Shown here in pieces: positions 44,538 through 53,066 of a stretch of 64,000 bases of DNA. A program made the position numbers and the translations under genes. The notes under the pieces were generated by a model that was not told the origin of the DNA, made no database searches, and worked only from the letters and a program-made list of their open reading frames with translations. The stretch covers positions 1 through 64,000 of the forward strand of contig NZ_BDBM01000018.1 of the NCBI RefSeq assembly GCF_001612985.1. The letters run 5' to 3'. Source of the DNA: Nocardia gamkensis NBRC 108242 (lineage in GTDB: Bacteria; Actinomycetota; Actinomycetes; Mycobacteriales; Mycobacteriaceae). Within the stretch, counting starts at the first letter, position 1. Every line of letters starts with the position of its first letter.

Positions 44538-45230
44538 TTGCCGCACAACCCGACCGTGGACACCACGATCACCCGCACCGCGCTGGTCGTCGTCGCCCAT
44601 CCCCGGCCCGATTCGCTGACCGCCCATATCGCCGAACTGGCCATCCGGCGGCTCATCGCGGCCGGCTACCGGATCGACCTGCTGAACCTGCACGCCGAGA
44701 ACTTCGATCCCCGGATGACCGCCGCCGACCTCCCGGAATGGGGCAACCGGGAGAAGGTCTACTCCCCCGAAGTCGAGAGCCATATGCGGCGCATCCTCGA
44801 CGCCGAGGTGATCGTCGCAGTGTTCCCGGTGTACTGGATGCACGTCCCGGCGATTCTGAAGGGCTGGATCGATCGGGTGTGGAACTACGGATTCGCGTAC
44901 GGCCGCAGCAAATCCCGGCTCGGAGGCAAGCGGATGCTGTGGCTGGGCCTGGCGGGCGTGGCAGACGACGACGCGCTCGTCGGGACTATGCGGGATGCGC
45001 TCAGCGCGCAACTCGACGACGGTATCGCCTACTACTGCGGTTTCACGCAGTCGTCGGTGGGGTTGTTGCCCGGCGCGGAAGAGAAGCGGCAGCGCCTGGA
45101 TGCCGCGGGCAACCTGCTGCTCGATGAAGCCCTCACCGGCGCGGCGCGCGAAGCCCACTACGCGGACTTGGAGAACCGGGCGCTGAGCTTCGTCGACGAT
45201 TTCCTCGCCGCCGACCGGGTTTCGGCCTGA
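44538..45230 (+). CDS. NAD(P)H oxidoreductase, flavodoxin-2 fold
   Basis: 230-aa FMN/FAD-dependent quinone reductase-like enzyme (MdaB/KefF group). 'ALVVVAHPRPDSLTAHIAEL' is the flavin phosphate loop and 'FPVYWMHVPAILKGWIDRVW' is the diagnostic family motif. TTG 44538 is chosen because GGAGG sits 5-6 nt upstream; GTG 44526 would add 4 residues. Probably regulated by the divergent AraC protein and acting in quinone or electrophile detoxification; the substrate is not known. Confidence 0.88.
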   Translation: MPHNPTVDTTITRTALVVVAHPRPDSLTAHIAELAIRRLIAAGYRIDLLNLHAENFDPRMTAADLPEWGNREKVYSPEVESHMRRILDAEVIVAVFPVYWMHVPAILKGWIDRVWNYGFAYGRSKSRLGGKRMLWLGLAGVADDDALVGTMRDALSAQLDDGIAYYCGFTQSSVGLLPGAEEKRQRLDAAGNLLLDEALTGAAREAHYADLENRALSFVDDFLAADRVSA

Positions 45231-45276
45231 CCACGCAGTCGAGCGCGGCATCGCACCAGCTCGAAATCGTGAACGC

Positions 45277-45317
45277 GAGCGAGGGCACGGACTCGTATGG
45301 AGTCCGTGCCCTCGCTC
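45277..45317 (+). terminator. Terminator hairpin after the oxidoreductase gene
   Basis: Perfect 18-bp stem (45,277-45,294 and 45,300-45,317) with loop GTATG, 46 nt after the stop. Its core GGCACGGACTC is shared with the hairpin at 48,403-48,432. Confidence 0.72.
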
Positions 45318-45680
45318 GGGATTAGCATTCCAACCCTGGCGATCTTCGTCGTCGGTTACGCGCTGTGCGCCGTGGTCGGCGTGGTGACCACCGGGGCGCT
45401 GCGGCGGAGACGATCCGCCGCAGCGCCCTTCGTGGTATCAACCCGATCACCCGCTGCGCCAGTCCACACTTCCTGGCCTACCACCCCGTGGATTCCACCT
45501 GCCGGGGCATCCCAGCAGGGTCTTGGCACATCTCGCTCCCACGTTTGTTCTTCTGCGTCGCACTTTCGTTGTGAGGCAGCGATTCCCGGTTCCGGTCGTT
45601 CGGTGTGTCGCTGCGGCCGACACTGGGCGGGCACACGTCAGCCGTGTCCGTGTGTGACCGAACGCACCATGGGAGACATC

Positions 45681-46889
45681 ATGACCGAGCCCGTCGCTCA
45701 GCTGCCTACCGCTGGGGAATTGGTTTTCGATACCTTCGACAGGATCCGTCGGCGTGGACCGATCGTTCCGATCGAACTGCCCGGCAATGTCGTGGCCTGG
45801 TTCGCCGTCAGCCACAAAGCGGTGAGCGAAATCCTCGCCGGAGACGGCACCGTCTTGAGCAAGAACCCGCGCAACTGTCCGGCGCTGCAAGACGGCACGA
45901 TTCCAGCCGACTGGCCCTTGCGGGCGCTCACCGACATCGATCACATGATCAACATGGACGGTGAGGATCATCGACGGCTGCGGAGAACGATCAGCCAGGC
46001 GTTCACCCCTCGCAGAGTCGCCGCGCTCGAGCCCCGAATCCAGCAGATCGCCACCGAACTCCTCGACGATATTCCCGACCACAAGGCCGAAATCAATCTC
46101 GTCTCCAGCTACACCACCCCCCTGCCGGTGCGGGTGATCGGCGAACTGTTCGGTGTACCGGCGTCCGAACAACAACAATTCCGGATCTGGGCGTCCACGG
46201 TCATGTCGCATCTGAGCACCGGCGACGAGATTCAGGCCGCGATGGCGGATATGCTCGGCTACCTCGCCGAACTCCTCGGCCGCAAACGGCGCACACCCGG
46301 CGACGACCTCACCTCCGCGCTGCTGGAGGCCAACGAAGCGAACGGTTTGACCGACGACGAACTGGTCAACATGTTGTGGTTGGTGCTCATGGCCGGACAT
46401 GAAACCACTGTGCACCTGCTCGGCAACGCGGTCGTCACGCTGTGCACCCATCCCGAGCAACTCGCCAAAGCCCAGGCCGAAGACCGGTGGAAGGACGTCG
46501 TGGAGGAGATGCTGCGCTTCCGCTCTTCGGTGGCCGCTATTCTTCCCACTCGGTATGCGCTGCAAGACATCACCATCGCCGGCGTAGACATTCCCGCGGG
46601 AGCCATGGTGGGGTGGTACGGCGGCGTCGGGCGGGACCCGGAGCGCTATCCGGACGCCGGTACCTTCGACATCGACCGCGATCACCGAGACCAGCTGGCG
46701 TTCGGCCGGGGACCGCATGTCTGCCTCGGCGCTCATCTGGCCCGGCTGGAAAGCCACATCGCGTTGTCTACGCTGTTCAGCCGATTCCCGCGATTGCGCC
46801 TGGCCGGTGACCCTAACCAGTTCTACGGCCCGAATTTCATCACCTGCGGGCCCCTCGCACTTCCCGTCCTGCTGGAACCCAGCGCGTAG
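45681..46889 (+). CDS. Cytochrome P450
   Basis: 402-aa bacterial P450 monooxygenase. I-helix oxygen-activation motif A238-GHETT-243, K-helix ExxR in 'VEEMLRFRS', and heme ligand loop 'FGRGPHVCLGAHLAR' with Cys348. ATG 45681 follows GGGAGA; a hydrophobic frame that opens upstream at 45,297 ('LAIFVVGYALCAVVGVV') is not part of the P450 fold and was excluded. No ferredoxin gene lies nearby. Substrate unknown. Confidence 0.95.
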   Translation: MTEPVAQLPTAGELVFDTFDRIRRRGPIVPIELPGNVVAWFAVSHKAVSEILAGDGTVLSKNPRNCPALQDGTIPADWPLRALTDIDHMINMDGEDHRRLRRTISQAFTPRRVAALEPRIQQIATELLDDIPDHKAEINLVSSYTTPLPVRVIGELFGVPASEQQQFRIWASTVMSHLSTGDEIQAAMADMLGYLAELLGRKRRTPGDDLTSALLEANEANGLTDDELVNMLWLVLMAGHETTVHLLGNAVVTLCTHPEQLAKAQAEDRWKDVVEEMLRFRSSVAAILPTRYALQDITIAGVDIPAGAMVGWYGGVGRDPERYPDAGTFDIDRDHRDQLAFGRGPHVCLGAHLARLESHIALSTLFSRFPRLRLAGDPNQFYGPNFITCGPLALPVLLEPSA

Positions 46890-46968
46890 TGCAGAGTGAA
46901 TTCGACACAGCCGGGGAGTTTTGCGCTTCTGCGAGACCCGATGTGTCCATAGCCGACGGAGTGACGCT

Positions 46969-47001
46969 CGTGACCGATGCTGCGATCGAGCATCGGTCAC
47001 G
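46969..47001 (+). terminator. Terminator-like hairpin after the P450 gene
   Basis: 13-bp inverted repeat CGTGACCGATGCT / AGCATCGGTCACG with a 7-nt loop, 80 nt after the P450 stop and before the AraC gene. Confidence 0.55.
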
Positions 47002-47125
47002 CCGATCGTTCGCAGCGTTTCCCGCCTGTCCCCTTCTCACGACGGGATATGCAGGACAGCTACAGGTCCTCCGAGGTGATGTTGAATCGTGAAGCCCCGA
47101 ATAACACATCTGCCAAGGCGTCATC

Positions 47126-48364
47126 ATGATGTACACCGAGCTTGTTACGAAAGACATCGACGAGTGGGAAGCACTCAGCGACAGCTTTCTGCCGTCCGAG
47201 TCCCGGTATCGTGATCCGCGCAACTGGTGGATCCGTGCCACCGTTCAGGACACTGTTGCTCACACTCTCCTGCGCTTCGACCAACGCAGCGAGCGTCTAG
47301 CCTGGCGGACCCCGTCACACACCCGGCAGGGCGGTAAAGACTATTGGCTGGTCGTGCCGCAGCGGGCTGTGGGGGGAGTCAACACCTTTGAAATGAACGA
47401 CACGGTAATGCGCGTAACTCCCGGTAGCGCAATGCTATTGAGCCCAGATCAGCCGTTTCGGTACTACATGCCACGCATGGTGACGAACGCGGTTCGCATA
47501 CCGCGTGCTGATATCGACAATCGACTGTCGTCCGCCGGACCACCGCAAACGACGCTCGACATGGAATCGGGCCTGGGCCGGATCGTGCAGAGCATGATCC
47601 GCGAAACGCATGCCGAGCGATCCAACCTCACGGACTGGCAATTCAACGCTGTCTGCGATCGAATCACTGAGCTGATCTGCTTGATGCTGCTCGGCGATAT
47701 GGGCCCGCAACGAAGCAATCTGGCTGAAACGGCTGCAGCCGTTCGTCAGTACGTGCGGGAGCACGTCGGTGGCGGGGACTTGCGTCTGCCTGCGGTGGCA
47801 TCGGCTCTCGGCTGGTCGCCCCGGCAGTTGCGGCTCGCCCTCCAGCAGAGCGGTACCACCTACCGGGAAGTGCGGCAGGACGAGGCGCTGCGCGCCGCGC
47901 GCGACCTGCTCTCCCAACAGGGAAAGAGCACGACTGTCAGCGATGTGGCCGCACGTTGCGGTTTCACGCAAACCTGGTTCTCCCAAGCGTTCAAGGCACG
48001 CTACGGCGAAACACCCCGAGATTTCCAGAAGCGTCGATCGAGGGAACTGACCGATCGACTGGTGTCGGGCCTTGACGGATCTCATCCAGCTGCATTCGAA
48101 ACCCACCACGCCGCCGGGGTTCCCACGGCGACCGGGCGCCGTTATGCCACGATGCCGCCGGTGTGCTCTCCGACATGGTCGAACCGGGTGGGCACCGCAC
48201 TGGAGGGCGCCCTCACCGAAGGTACGCCCTCGCTGGCGGACGCCGCCCGACTCCTCGAGGTCGGGCCACGGACGCTCCAACGCCGGTTGGCCGACGAAGG
48301 AACAACGTGGAGCCGCGAACTGAACCAGGCACGCCGACGGTACCTCGACAACACCACCAAATAA
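47126..48364 (+). CDS. AraC-family regulator with an extra C-terminal HTH segment
   Basis: 412-aa regulator. Residues ~40-130 are a cupin-like sensor ('GGVNTFEMNDTVMRVTPGSA'). Residues ~210-305 form a complete AraC domain ('LRLPAVASALGWSPRQLRLA', 'TTVSDVAARCGFTQTWFSQA'). After ~50 linker residues a second AraC-type helix-turn-helix half appears ('SLADAARLLEVGPRTLQRRL', 'WSRELNQARRRYL') and the protein stops before its second motif. Start is ATG 47126 or 47129. Likely regulator of the adjacent P450 gene, by position only. Confidence 0.88.
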   Translation: MMYTELVTKDIDEWEALSDSFLPSESRYRDPRNWWIRATVQDTVAHTLLRFDQRSERLAWRTPSHTRQGGKDYWLVVPQRAVGGVNTFEMNDTVMRVTPGSAMLLSPDQPFRYYMPRMVTNAVRIPRADIDNRLSSAGPPQTTLDMESGLGRIVQSMIRETHAERSNLTDWQFNAVCDRITELICLMLLGDMGPQRSNLAETAAAVRQYVREHVGGGDLRLPAVASALGWSPRQLRLALQQSGTTYREVRQDEALRAARDLLSQQGKSTTVSDVAARCGFTQTWFSQAFKARYGETPRDFQKRRSRELTDRLVSGLDGSHPAAFETHHAAGVPTATGRRYATMPPVCSPTWSNRVGTALEGALTEGTPSLADAARLLEVGPRTLQRRLADEGTTWSRELNQARRRYLDNTTK

Positions 48365-48402
48365 CAGCGATGAGATAGCAGAGAAACTCCTGGAGACAGC
48401 AA

Positions 48403-48432
48403 AAGGCACGGACTCGTGTGAGTCCGTGCCTT
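48403..48432 (-). terminator. Terminator of the rplN-rplX-rplE-rpsN operon
   Basis: Perfect 13-bp stem (arm AAGGCACGGACTC) with a 4-nt loop, about 40 nt after the rpsN stop on the minus strand and followed there by TTTT. The core is shared with the hairpin at 45,277-45,317. Confidence 0.8.
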
Positions 48433-48472
48433 GCTGTTCGGTTATCCGGGTGCGCTCACCAGGAGCGTCAGC

Positions 48473-48658
48473 TCACCAGGAGCTCTTGTGCACGCCCGGC
48501 AGCTCGCCCCGGTGCGCCATCTCGCGGAGGCAGACGCGGCAGAGGCCGAACTTGCGGTAGACCGCGTGGGGGCGGCCGCAGCGCTGGCAGCGGGTGTAGG
48601 CGCGGACAGCGAACTTCGGCTTGGCGTTGGCCTTGTTGACCAGTGCTTTCTTTGCCAT
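48473..48658 (-). CDS. rpsN: 30S ribosomal protein S14, zinc-binding type
   Basis: 61-aa type Z S14 with four zinc cysteines at 24, 27, 40 and 43 ('YTRCQRCGRPHAV', 'KFGLCRVCLREMAHRGELPG'). ATG 48658 gives the standard 'MAKKALVNKANAKPKF' start. It is the last gene before the split in the spc operon. Confidence 0.97.
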   Translation of the reverse strand: MAKKALVNKANAKPKFAVRAYTRCQRCGRPHAVYRKFGLCRVCLREMAHRGELPGVHKSSW

Positions 48659-48662
48659 GTGC

Positions 48663-49226
48663 TCAGTTCTCCTTGAACGGGAAGCCGAGGTGCTTGAGCA
48701 GGGCACGGCCTTCTTCGTTGTTGGTCGCGGTGGTCACCACGGTGATGTCCATACCACGCGGACGGTCGATCCGGTCCACGTCGATCTCGTGGAACATCGA
48801 CTGCTCGCTCAGGCCGAACGTGTAGTTGCCGTTGCCGTCGAACTGCTTCGGCGACAGGCCGCGGAAGTCGCGGATACGGGGCAGCGCGATGGAGACCAGG
48901 CGGTCCAGGAACTCCCACATCCGGTCGCCGCGCAGGGTGACCTTGGCGCCGATCGGCATGCCCTCACGCAGCTTGAACTGCGCGATGGACTTGGTCGCCT
49001 TGCGGATCTGCGGCTTCTGACCGGTGATCAGGGCCAGGTCCTCGACGGCGCCGTTGATCAGCTTCGCGTCGCGGGCGGCGTCACCGACACCCATGTTGAC
49101 GACAACCTTCACCACGCCCGGGATCTGCATCACATTGGCGTAGCCGAATTCCTTGTTCAGCGCGTCCTTGATTTCTTCGCGGTAGCGCTGCTTCAGCCGG
49201 GGCTGCACTTTTTCCGTCGTGGTCAT
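48663..49226 (-). CDS. rplE: 50S ribosomal protein L5
   Basis: 187-aa L5, 5S rRNA-binding protein of the central protuberance. 'QPRLKQRYREEIKDALNKEF', 'VVVNMGVGDAARDAKLINGA', 'GDRMWEFLDRLVSIALPRIR'. Spaced 4 nt from rpsN and 1 nt from rplX. Confidence 0.98.
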   Translation of the reverse strand: MTTTEKVQPRLKQRYREEIKDALNKEFGYANVMQIPGVVKVVVNMGVGDAARDAKLINGAVEDLALITGQKPQIRKATKSIAQFKLREGMPIGAKVTLRGDRMWEFLDRLVSIALPRIRDFRGLSPKQFDGNGNYTFGLSEQSMFHEIDVDRIDRPRGMDITVVTTATNNEEGRALLKHLGFPFKEN

Positions 49227-49227
49227 G

Positions 49228-49545
49228 TCAGATGTCCTTCCCGTTCTTACGGGAGATCCGGACCCGCTTGCCGCTCTCCTCGTCGGTCCGGTAGCCGATA
49301 CGGGCCGGCTTGCCGTCGGAGTCGACGACCATCACGTTCGAGACGTGGATGGGGGCTTCCTGGGTCACGATGCCGCCCGAGGAGGCGCCGCGCTGGTTGG
49401 CGGAGTTCGCGACGTGCTTCTTGATCCGGTTCACGCCCTCGACGAGGACCCGGTTCTCCTTCGGGTAGGCCTGGATGACCTTGCCCTTGGCGCCCTTGTC
49501 CTTGCCCGAGATGACGAGCACGGTGTCACCCTTGTGCACCTTCAT
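49228..49545 (-). CDS. rplX: 50S ribosomal protein L24
   Basis: 105-aa L24 with the KOW motif 'MKVHKGDTVLVISGKDKGAK' and the usual 'GKVIQAYPKENRVLVEGVNR'. Assembly initiator of the 50S subunit. Confidence 0.98.
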   Translation of the reverse strand: MKVHKGDTVLVISGKDKGAKGKVIQAYPKENRVLVEGVNRIKKHVANSANQRGASSGGIVTQEAPIHVSNVMVVDSDGKPARIGYRTDEESGKRVRISRKNGKDI

Positions 49546-49546
49546 G

Positions 49547-49915
49547 TCAGAGCACCTCCGGAGCCAGCGACACGATCTTCATGAACTTCTTGTCGCGCAG
49601 CTCGCGGCCGACCGGGCCGAAGATACGAGTGCCGCGCGGGTCGTTGTCCGCCTTGATGAGCACGGCCGCGTTCTCGTCGAACTTGATGTAGGAACCATCG
49701 GGACGACGGCGCTCCTTGGTGGTGCGCACGACGACGGCCTTGACGACGTCACCCCGCTTCACGTTGCCGCCGGGGATGGCGTCTTTCACGGTAGCGACGA
49801 TGATGTCGCCGATACCGGCATAGCGACGCGACGAACCACCGAGAACGCGGATGCAAAGGATTTCCTTCGCGCCCGTGTTGTCGGCGACGCGCAGTCGCGA
49901 CTCCTGCTGAATCAC
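49547..49915 (-). CDS. rplN: 50S ribosomal protein L14
   Basis: 122-aa L14: 'MIQQESRLRVADNTGAKEIL', 'GGNVKRGDVVKAVVVRT', 'LRDKKFMKIVSLAPEVL'. First gene of the upstream spc half, with a ~175-nt leader and the promoter at 50,097-50,126. Confidence 0.98.
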   Translation of the reverse strand: MIQQESRLRVADNTGAKEILCIRVLGGSSRRYAGIGDIIVATVKDAIPGGNVKRGDVVKAVVVRTTKERRRPDGSYIKFDENAAVLIKADNDPRGTRIFGPVGRELRDKKFMKIVSLAPEVL

Positions 49916-50096
49916 TTCAGCGTCCTCCTTGACCTGGACGTATGTGCACGCCGGATTGCCGACCCGACGGGCATGGTCGGTTGCCCTCCGGACGCGCGCC
50001 TGCCAGCGGTTTCCTCGGTTCGAGCAAGAAACGCGGAACCAACCACTGGGGGTTCACTGCCGGATTGCGGGCATAGCTCCCGCAGGCAACCGGTCT

Positions 50097-50126
50097 AGTG
50101 TATGGGAACCCGCAGGTCGTTCCCAA
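50097..50126 (-). promoter_or_regulatory. Promoter of the rplN half-operon
   Basis: On the minus strand a -10 TACACT (50,102-50,097) and -35 TTGGGA (50,126-50,121) are spaced by 18 bp. The region around and after the -10 is nearly identical to that of the rpsH promoter. The rest of the 337-bp gap between rplN and the M13 peptidase gene holds no gene. Confidence 0.65.
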
Positions 50127-50252
50127 ATCGGGGCCACACGGCGGTGCCCGATTCCCCAATCCCGGCCGGCCCGGCGCCGCGCCGGTAGCCTCGTGTCCTG
50201 CAAGGCTGCCTTCGTAAATCTGCGGCACCGCCGCGTCGGGGAGAGGATTCTC

Positions 50253-52301
50253 GTGACATCTACCGGTCGGCCAGCAAAGCTGGATCGTCGTGCCTTCCTG
50301 GTCGCCCTCGGGGCCGTGCCTGCCGCCGCGGCGCTGGTCGCGTGCTCGGACGACACCGAACCCGCGAGCAGGACGCTCACCGGCGTCGATCTCAGCGGCG
50401 TGGACGAGACGATCCGGCCGCAGGACGACCTGTACCGGCACGTCAACGGGAAGTGGCTGCGGGACTACCAGCTGCCGCCGGACAAGGTCAGCTACGGCTC
50501 GGGCAGTGAGGCGGGCGAGCGCACCGAGCAGCAGTTGCGGGAGATCATCGACGGCATCCGGGACCCGAAACCCGGTTCGGAAGAGCAGCAGATCAGGGAC
50601 CTCTACGACGCCAGGGTGGACTGGGACGAGATCGAACGGCTCGGCATGACGCCCCTGGCGCCGCTGTTCGCCAAGATCGATGGCGCCGCCACCAAGCCGG
50701 AGCTGGCGAAGGTGATGGCCGGACTGCCGATCGACGGGTTGATCGGGCTCGGCATCGGCGTCGACCGGAAGAACTCGAACGCCTACATCCCTTCGGTCGG
50801 GCAGGCCGGACTCGGCCTCGGCGAGCAGTACTACCGGAAGCCGGAATACACCGAGGTGCTCACGCAGTACCGGTCCTTCCTCGAGCGCATCGCCGCGGGC
50901 GCGGGGTTCACCGATCCGGCCGGGATCGCGCAGCGGGTGTTCGACCTGGAGAAGCGGATCGCGCCCGCACACTGGGACAACGTGCGCAACCGCGACACCG
51001 ACGCGACGTACAACGTGTACAGCTGGGCCGATATGACCGCACTCGCTCCGGGCTTCGACTGGGACCCGTGGCTGACCGGGAACACCGACCGCCCGCGCGA
51101 GCTGTTCGCGACGATGGTGGTCAACCAGCCCTCCTACATCACGGCGGCGGGCCAGTTGTGGACCGAAGTGGATATCGCGACCTGGCGGGACTACCTCAAG
51201 CTCTACGTGCTGCGCGAGTTCGCCCCCTACCTGCCCAAAGCCGTCAACGACGCGAACTTCGAATTCAAGGGCAAAGTGCTCAACGGGCAGGACGAACGGC
51301 CCGAACGCTGGAAGTACGGGGTTTCGATCGTCGACGACAAGCTCGGCGAACAGCTCGGGAAATTGTATGTGGCCAAGCACTTCCCGCCGGAGGCCAAGGA
51401 GCGGGCCAAGGAAATGCTCGCCGACGTCGTCGCGGCCTACCGGGAGAACTTCACCAACTCGACCTGGATGTCGCCCGCGACCAGGACGGCGTCGCTGGCG
51501 AAACTGGACAAGATCGATCCCAAGATCGGCTACCCGGACAAGTGGGTCGACTACTCCAAGCTCCAGATCACCAGGGGCAAGCTGATCGAGTCGTTGCTCG
51601 CCATCAACGCTTTCGAGGTCAAGCGCGCGTTCGCGCGACTCGGCACGCCGGTCGACAAAGACGAATGGGGGATGTCGCCGCAGACGGTGAATGCCTACTA
51701 CTCGTCGAACTCCAATCAGATCGTCTTCCCGGCGGCCTACCTCCAGCCGCCGTTCTTCGACAAGGACGCGCTGCCCGCGGTCAATTTCGGCGCGGTCGGG
51801 TCGACCATCGGGCACGAGATCGGTCACGGTTTCGACGACCAGGGCTCCAAATACGACGGTGACGGCAATCGCCGCGACTGGTGGACGCCCGAGGACCGCG
51901 CCGCGTTCGACGCCAAGGCCAAGCAATTGGTCGACCAGTACAACGCGCTCGTTCCGGAGGGGCTGGAACCGAACCAGCACGTCAACGGCGAACTCACCGT
52001 CGGCGAGAACCTCGCCGATCTGCGCGGACTCCAGATCACCTTGGCCGCTTTCCGCATCGCCGAGAAGCGCCGGGGTATCGACAATCCCGACTACCGCACC
52101 ATGTTCCTGTCCTGGGCCCGCAGCTGGCGGGAGAAGCAGACGAAAGAACTCACCGTCCGCTACCTCGCCATCGACACCCACTCCCCCAACGAATTCCGCT
52201 GCAACCAGGTTGTCCGCAATCTCGACGAGTTCTACAAGACCTTCGAGGTGAAGGAAGGCGACAAGCTGTTCCTGCCCCCTGATCAGCGGGTGACGTTCTG
52301 A
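50253..52301 (+). CDS. M13 (neprilysin-like) zinc metallopeptidase, Tat lipoprotein
   Basis: 682-aa M13 endopeptidase. A twin-arginine signal ('DRRAFLVALGAVPAAAALVA') ends in a lipobox with Cys31, so it should be exported folded and anchored outside the membrane. The zinc site is H521-EIG-H525 with the third ligand Glu585 in 'GENLADLRG'. The family 'NAYYSSNSNQIVFPAAYLQP' substrate motif is present. GTG 50253 follows GAGAGG and gives the signal peptide. It converges with the tetR gene with a 3-nt gap. Confidence 0.95.
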   Translation: MTSTGRPAKLDRRAFLVALGAVPAAAALVACSDDTEPASRTLTGVDLSGVDETIRPQDDLYRHVNGKWLRDYQLPPDKVSYGSGSEAGERTEQQLREIIDGIRDPKPGSEEQQIRDLYDARVDWDEIERLGMTPLAPLFAKIDGAATKPELAKVMAGLPIDGLIGLGIGVDRKNSNAYIPSVGQAGLGLGEQYYRKPEYTEVLTQYRSFLERIAAGAGFTDPAGIAQRVFDLEKRIAPAHWDNVRNRDTDATYNVYSWADMTALAPGFDWDPWLTGNTDRPRELFATMVVNQPSYITAAGQLWTEVDIATWRDYLKLYVLREFAPYLPKAVNDANFEFKGKVLNGQDERPERWKYGVSIVDDKLGEQLGKLYVAKHFPPEAKERAKEMLADVVAAYRENFTNSTWMSPATRTASLAKLDKIDPKIGYPDKWVDYSKLQITRGKLIESLLAINAFEVKRAFARLGTPVDKDEWGMSPQTVNAYYSSNSNQIVFPAAYLQPPFFDKDALPAVNFGAVGSTIGHEIGHGFDDQGSKYDGDGNRRDWWTPEDRAAFDAKAKQLVDQYNALVPEGLEPNQHVNGELTVGENLADLRGLQITLAAFRIAEKRRGIDNPDYRTMFLSWARSWREKQTKELTVRYLAIDTHSPNEFRCNQVVRNLDEFYKTFEVKEGDKLFLPPDQRVTF

Positions 52302-52304
52302 GTC

Positions 52305-52985
52305 TCACAGCGTCCGGAGCAGGCCCTCGATGAGGGCGTCCAGCCCGAGTTCGTAGGTGTCCTCGGCGGCGAGGGACAAGTAGTCGGAGCCGAGGGCGGC
52401 CAGGCGAGGGTAGGCGTCGGCGTCGAGGTCGGCGAAGACCTGTGCCCGGAAGGTGGGGCGGTCCTCCGCGGCCCGGCGGGCGGATCGGGCGCGCACGATG
52501 AGGTTGCCCGCCGTGTAGTGCCAGATGGCGCGGTACGCCCGCACGGCGCGCTCCAGGGGTAGGCCCCCGGCGACGAACCCGTCCACGATCGATTCGGTGA
52601 CCCACAGCGCGGAGACGCCCAAAAGATCGTCGGCGGCGAGGATTTCGACGACCCAAGGGCGCGTGGCGAGCACGTCGCGCATGGCCCGCGCCGCGACGCG
52701 GACGCGCTGTCGTGGCTCCTCCGGCAGATCGGGCCACACCACCCGGTCGGCATAGTCGTTGAGCAGCAGCCGGAGCAGGTCTTCCTTGTCGCGCACATGG
52801 TGGTAGAGCGCCATCGGCGTGCAACCGAGTTCGGTGGCCAGGCGGCGCATGGTCAGCTTCTCCACGCCGTCGGCCTCGATCACCGCGTTGGCCGCCGCGA
52901 CGATGTCCGCGCGGGAGATACGCGCGGGTCGGCCGGTGCGCTGGGGCTGCGACGACGAGCTCGGCATGGGTCCATCTTCGCCCAT
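52305..52985 (-). CDS. TetR-family repressor
   Basis: 226-aa regulator. HTH at about residues 23-70 ('ISRADIVAAANAVIEADGVE', 'LTMRRLATELGCTPMALYHH'). The C-terminal TetR_C-like domain has 'WHYTAGNLIVRARSARRAAE'. ATG 52967 is an alternative start. It is divergent from the MFS gene and probably binds the palindrome at 53,026-53,049, controlling both. Confidence 0.93.
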   Translation of the reverse strand: MGEDGPMPSSSSQPQRTGRPARISRADIVAAANAVIEADGVEKLTMRRLATELGCTPMALYHHVRDKEDLLRLLLNDYADRVVWPDLPEEPRQRVRVAARAMRDVLATRPWVVEILAADDLLGVSALWVTESIVDGFVAGGLPLERAVRAYRAIWHYTAGNLIVRARSARRAAEDRPTFRAQVFADLDADAYPRLAALGSDYLSLAAEDTYELGLDALIEGLLRTL

Positions 52986-53025
52986 CCCCCGAAAAGGGTG
53001 TGGACACGGGGCGAGGCGTGCGGTT

Positions 53026-53049
53026 AGTTTTTATACATGTATAAAAACT
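53026..53049. promoter_or_regulatory. Perfect 24-bp palindromic operator between tetR and the MFS gene
   Basis: Half-site AGTTTTTATACA (53,026-53,037) followed by its exact reverse complement (53,038-53,049). It contains TATAAA-like -10 elements in both directions and even overlaps an ATG of the MFS frame. It is a strong candidate for the TetR binding site. Confidence 0.85.
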
Positions 53050-53066
53050 CTCGAGGGCGGCCGGGC

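Noticed and set aside
45297..45420. Hydrophobic N-terminal extension of the P450 ('LAIFVVGYALCAVVGVV') as a membrane anchor
   Set aside because: It overlaps the terminator hairpin, and the following ~80 codons look noncoding. A normal start with ribosome-binding site exists at 45,681. A small separate membrane peptide cannot be excluded.
45447..47000. 517-codon minus-strand frame
   Set aside because: Antisense of the P450 with intact heme motif.
49917..52181. 754-codon minus-strand frame
   Set aside because: Antisense of the M13 peptidase, which has a signal peptide and zinc motif.
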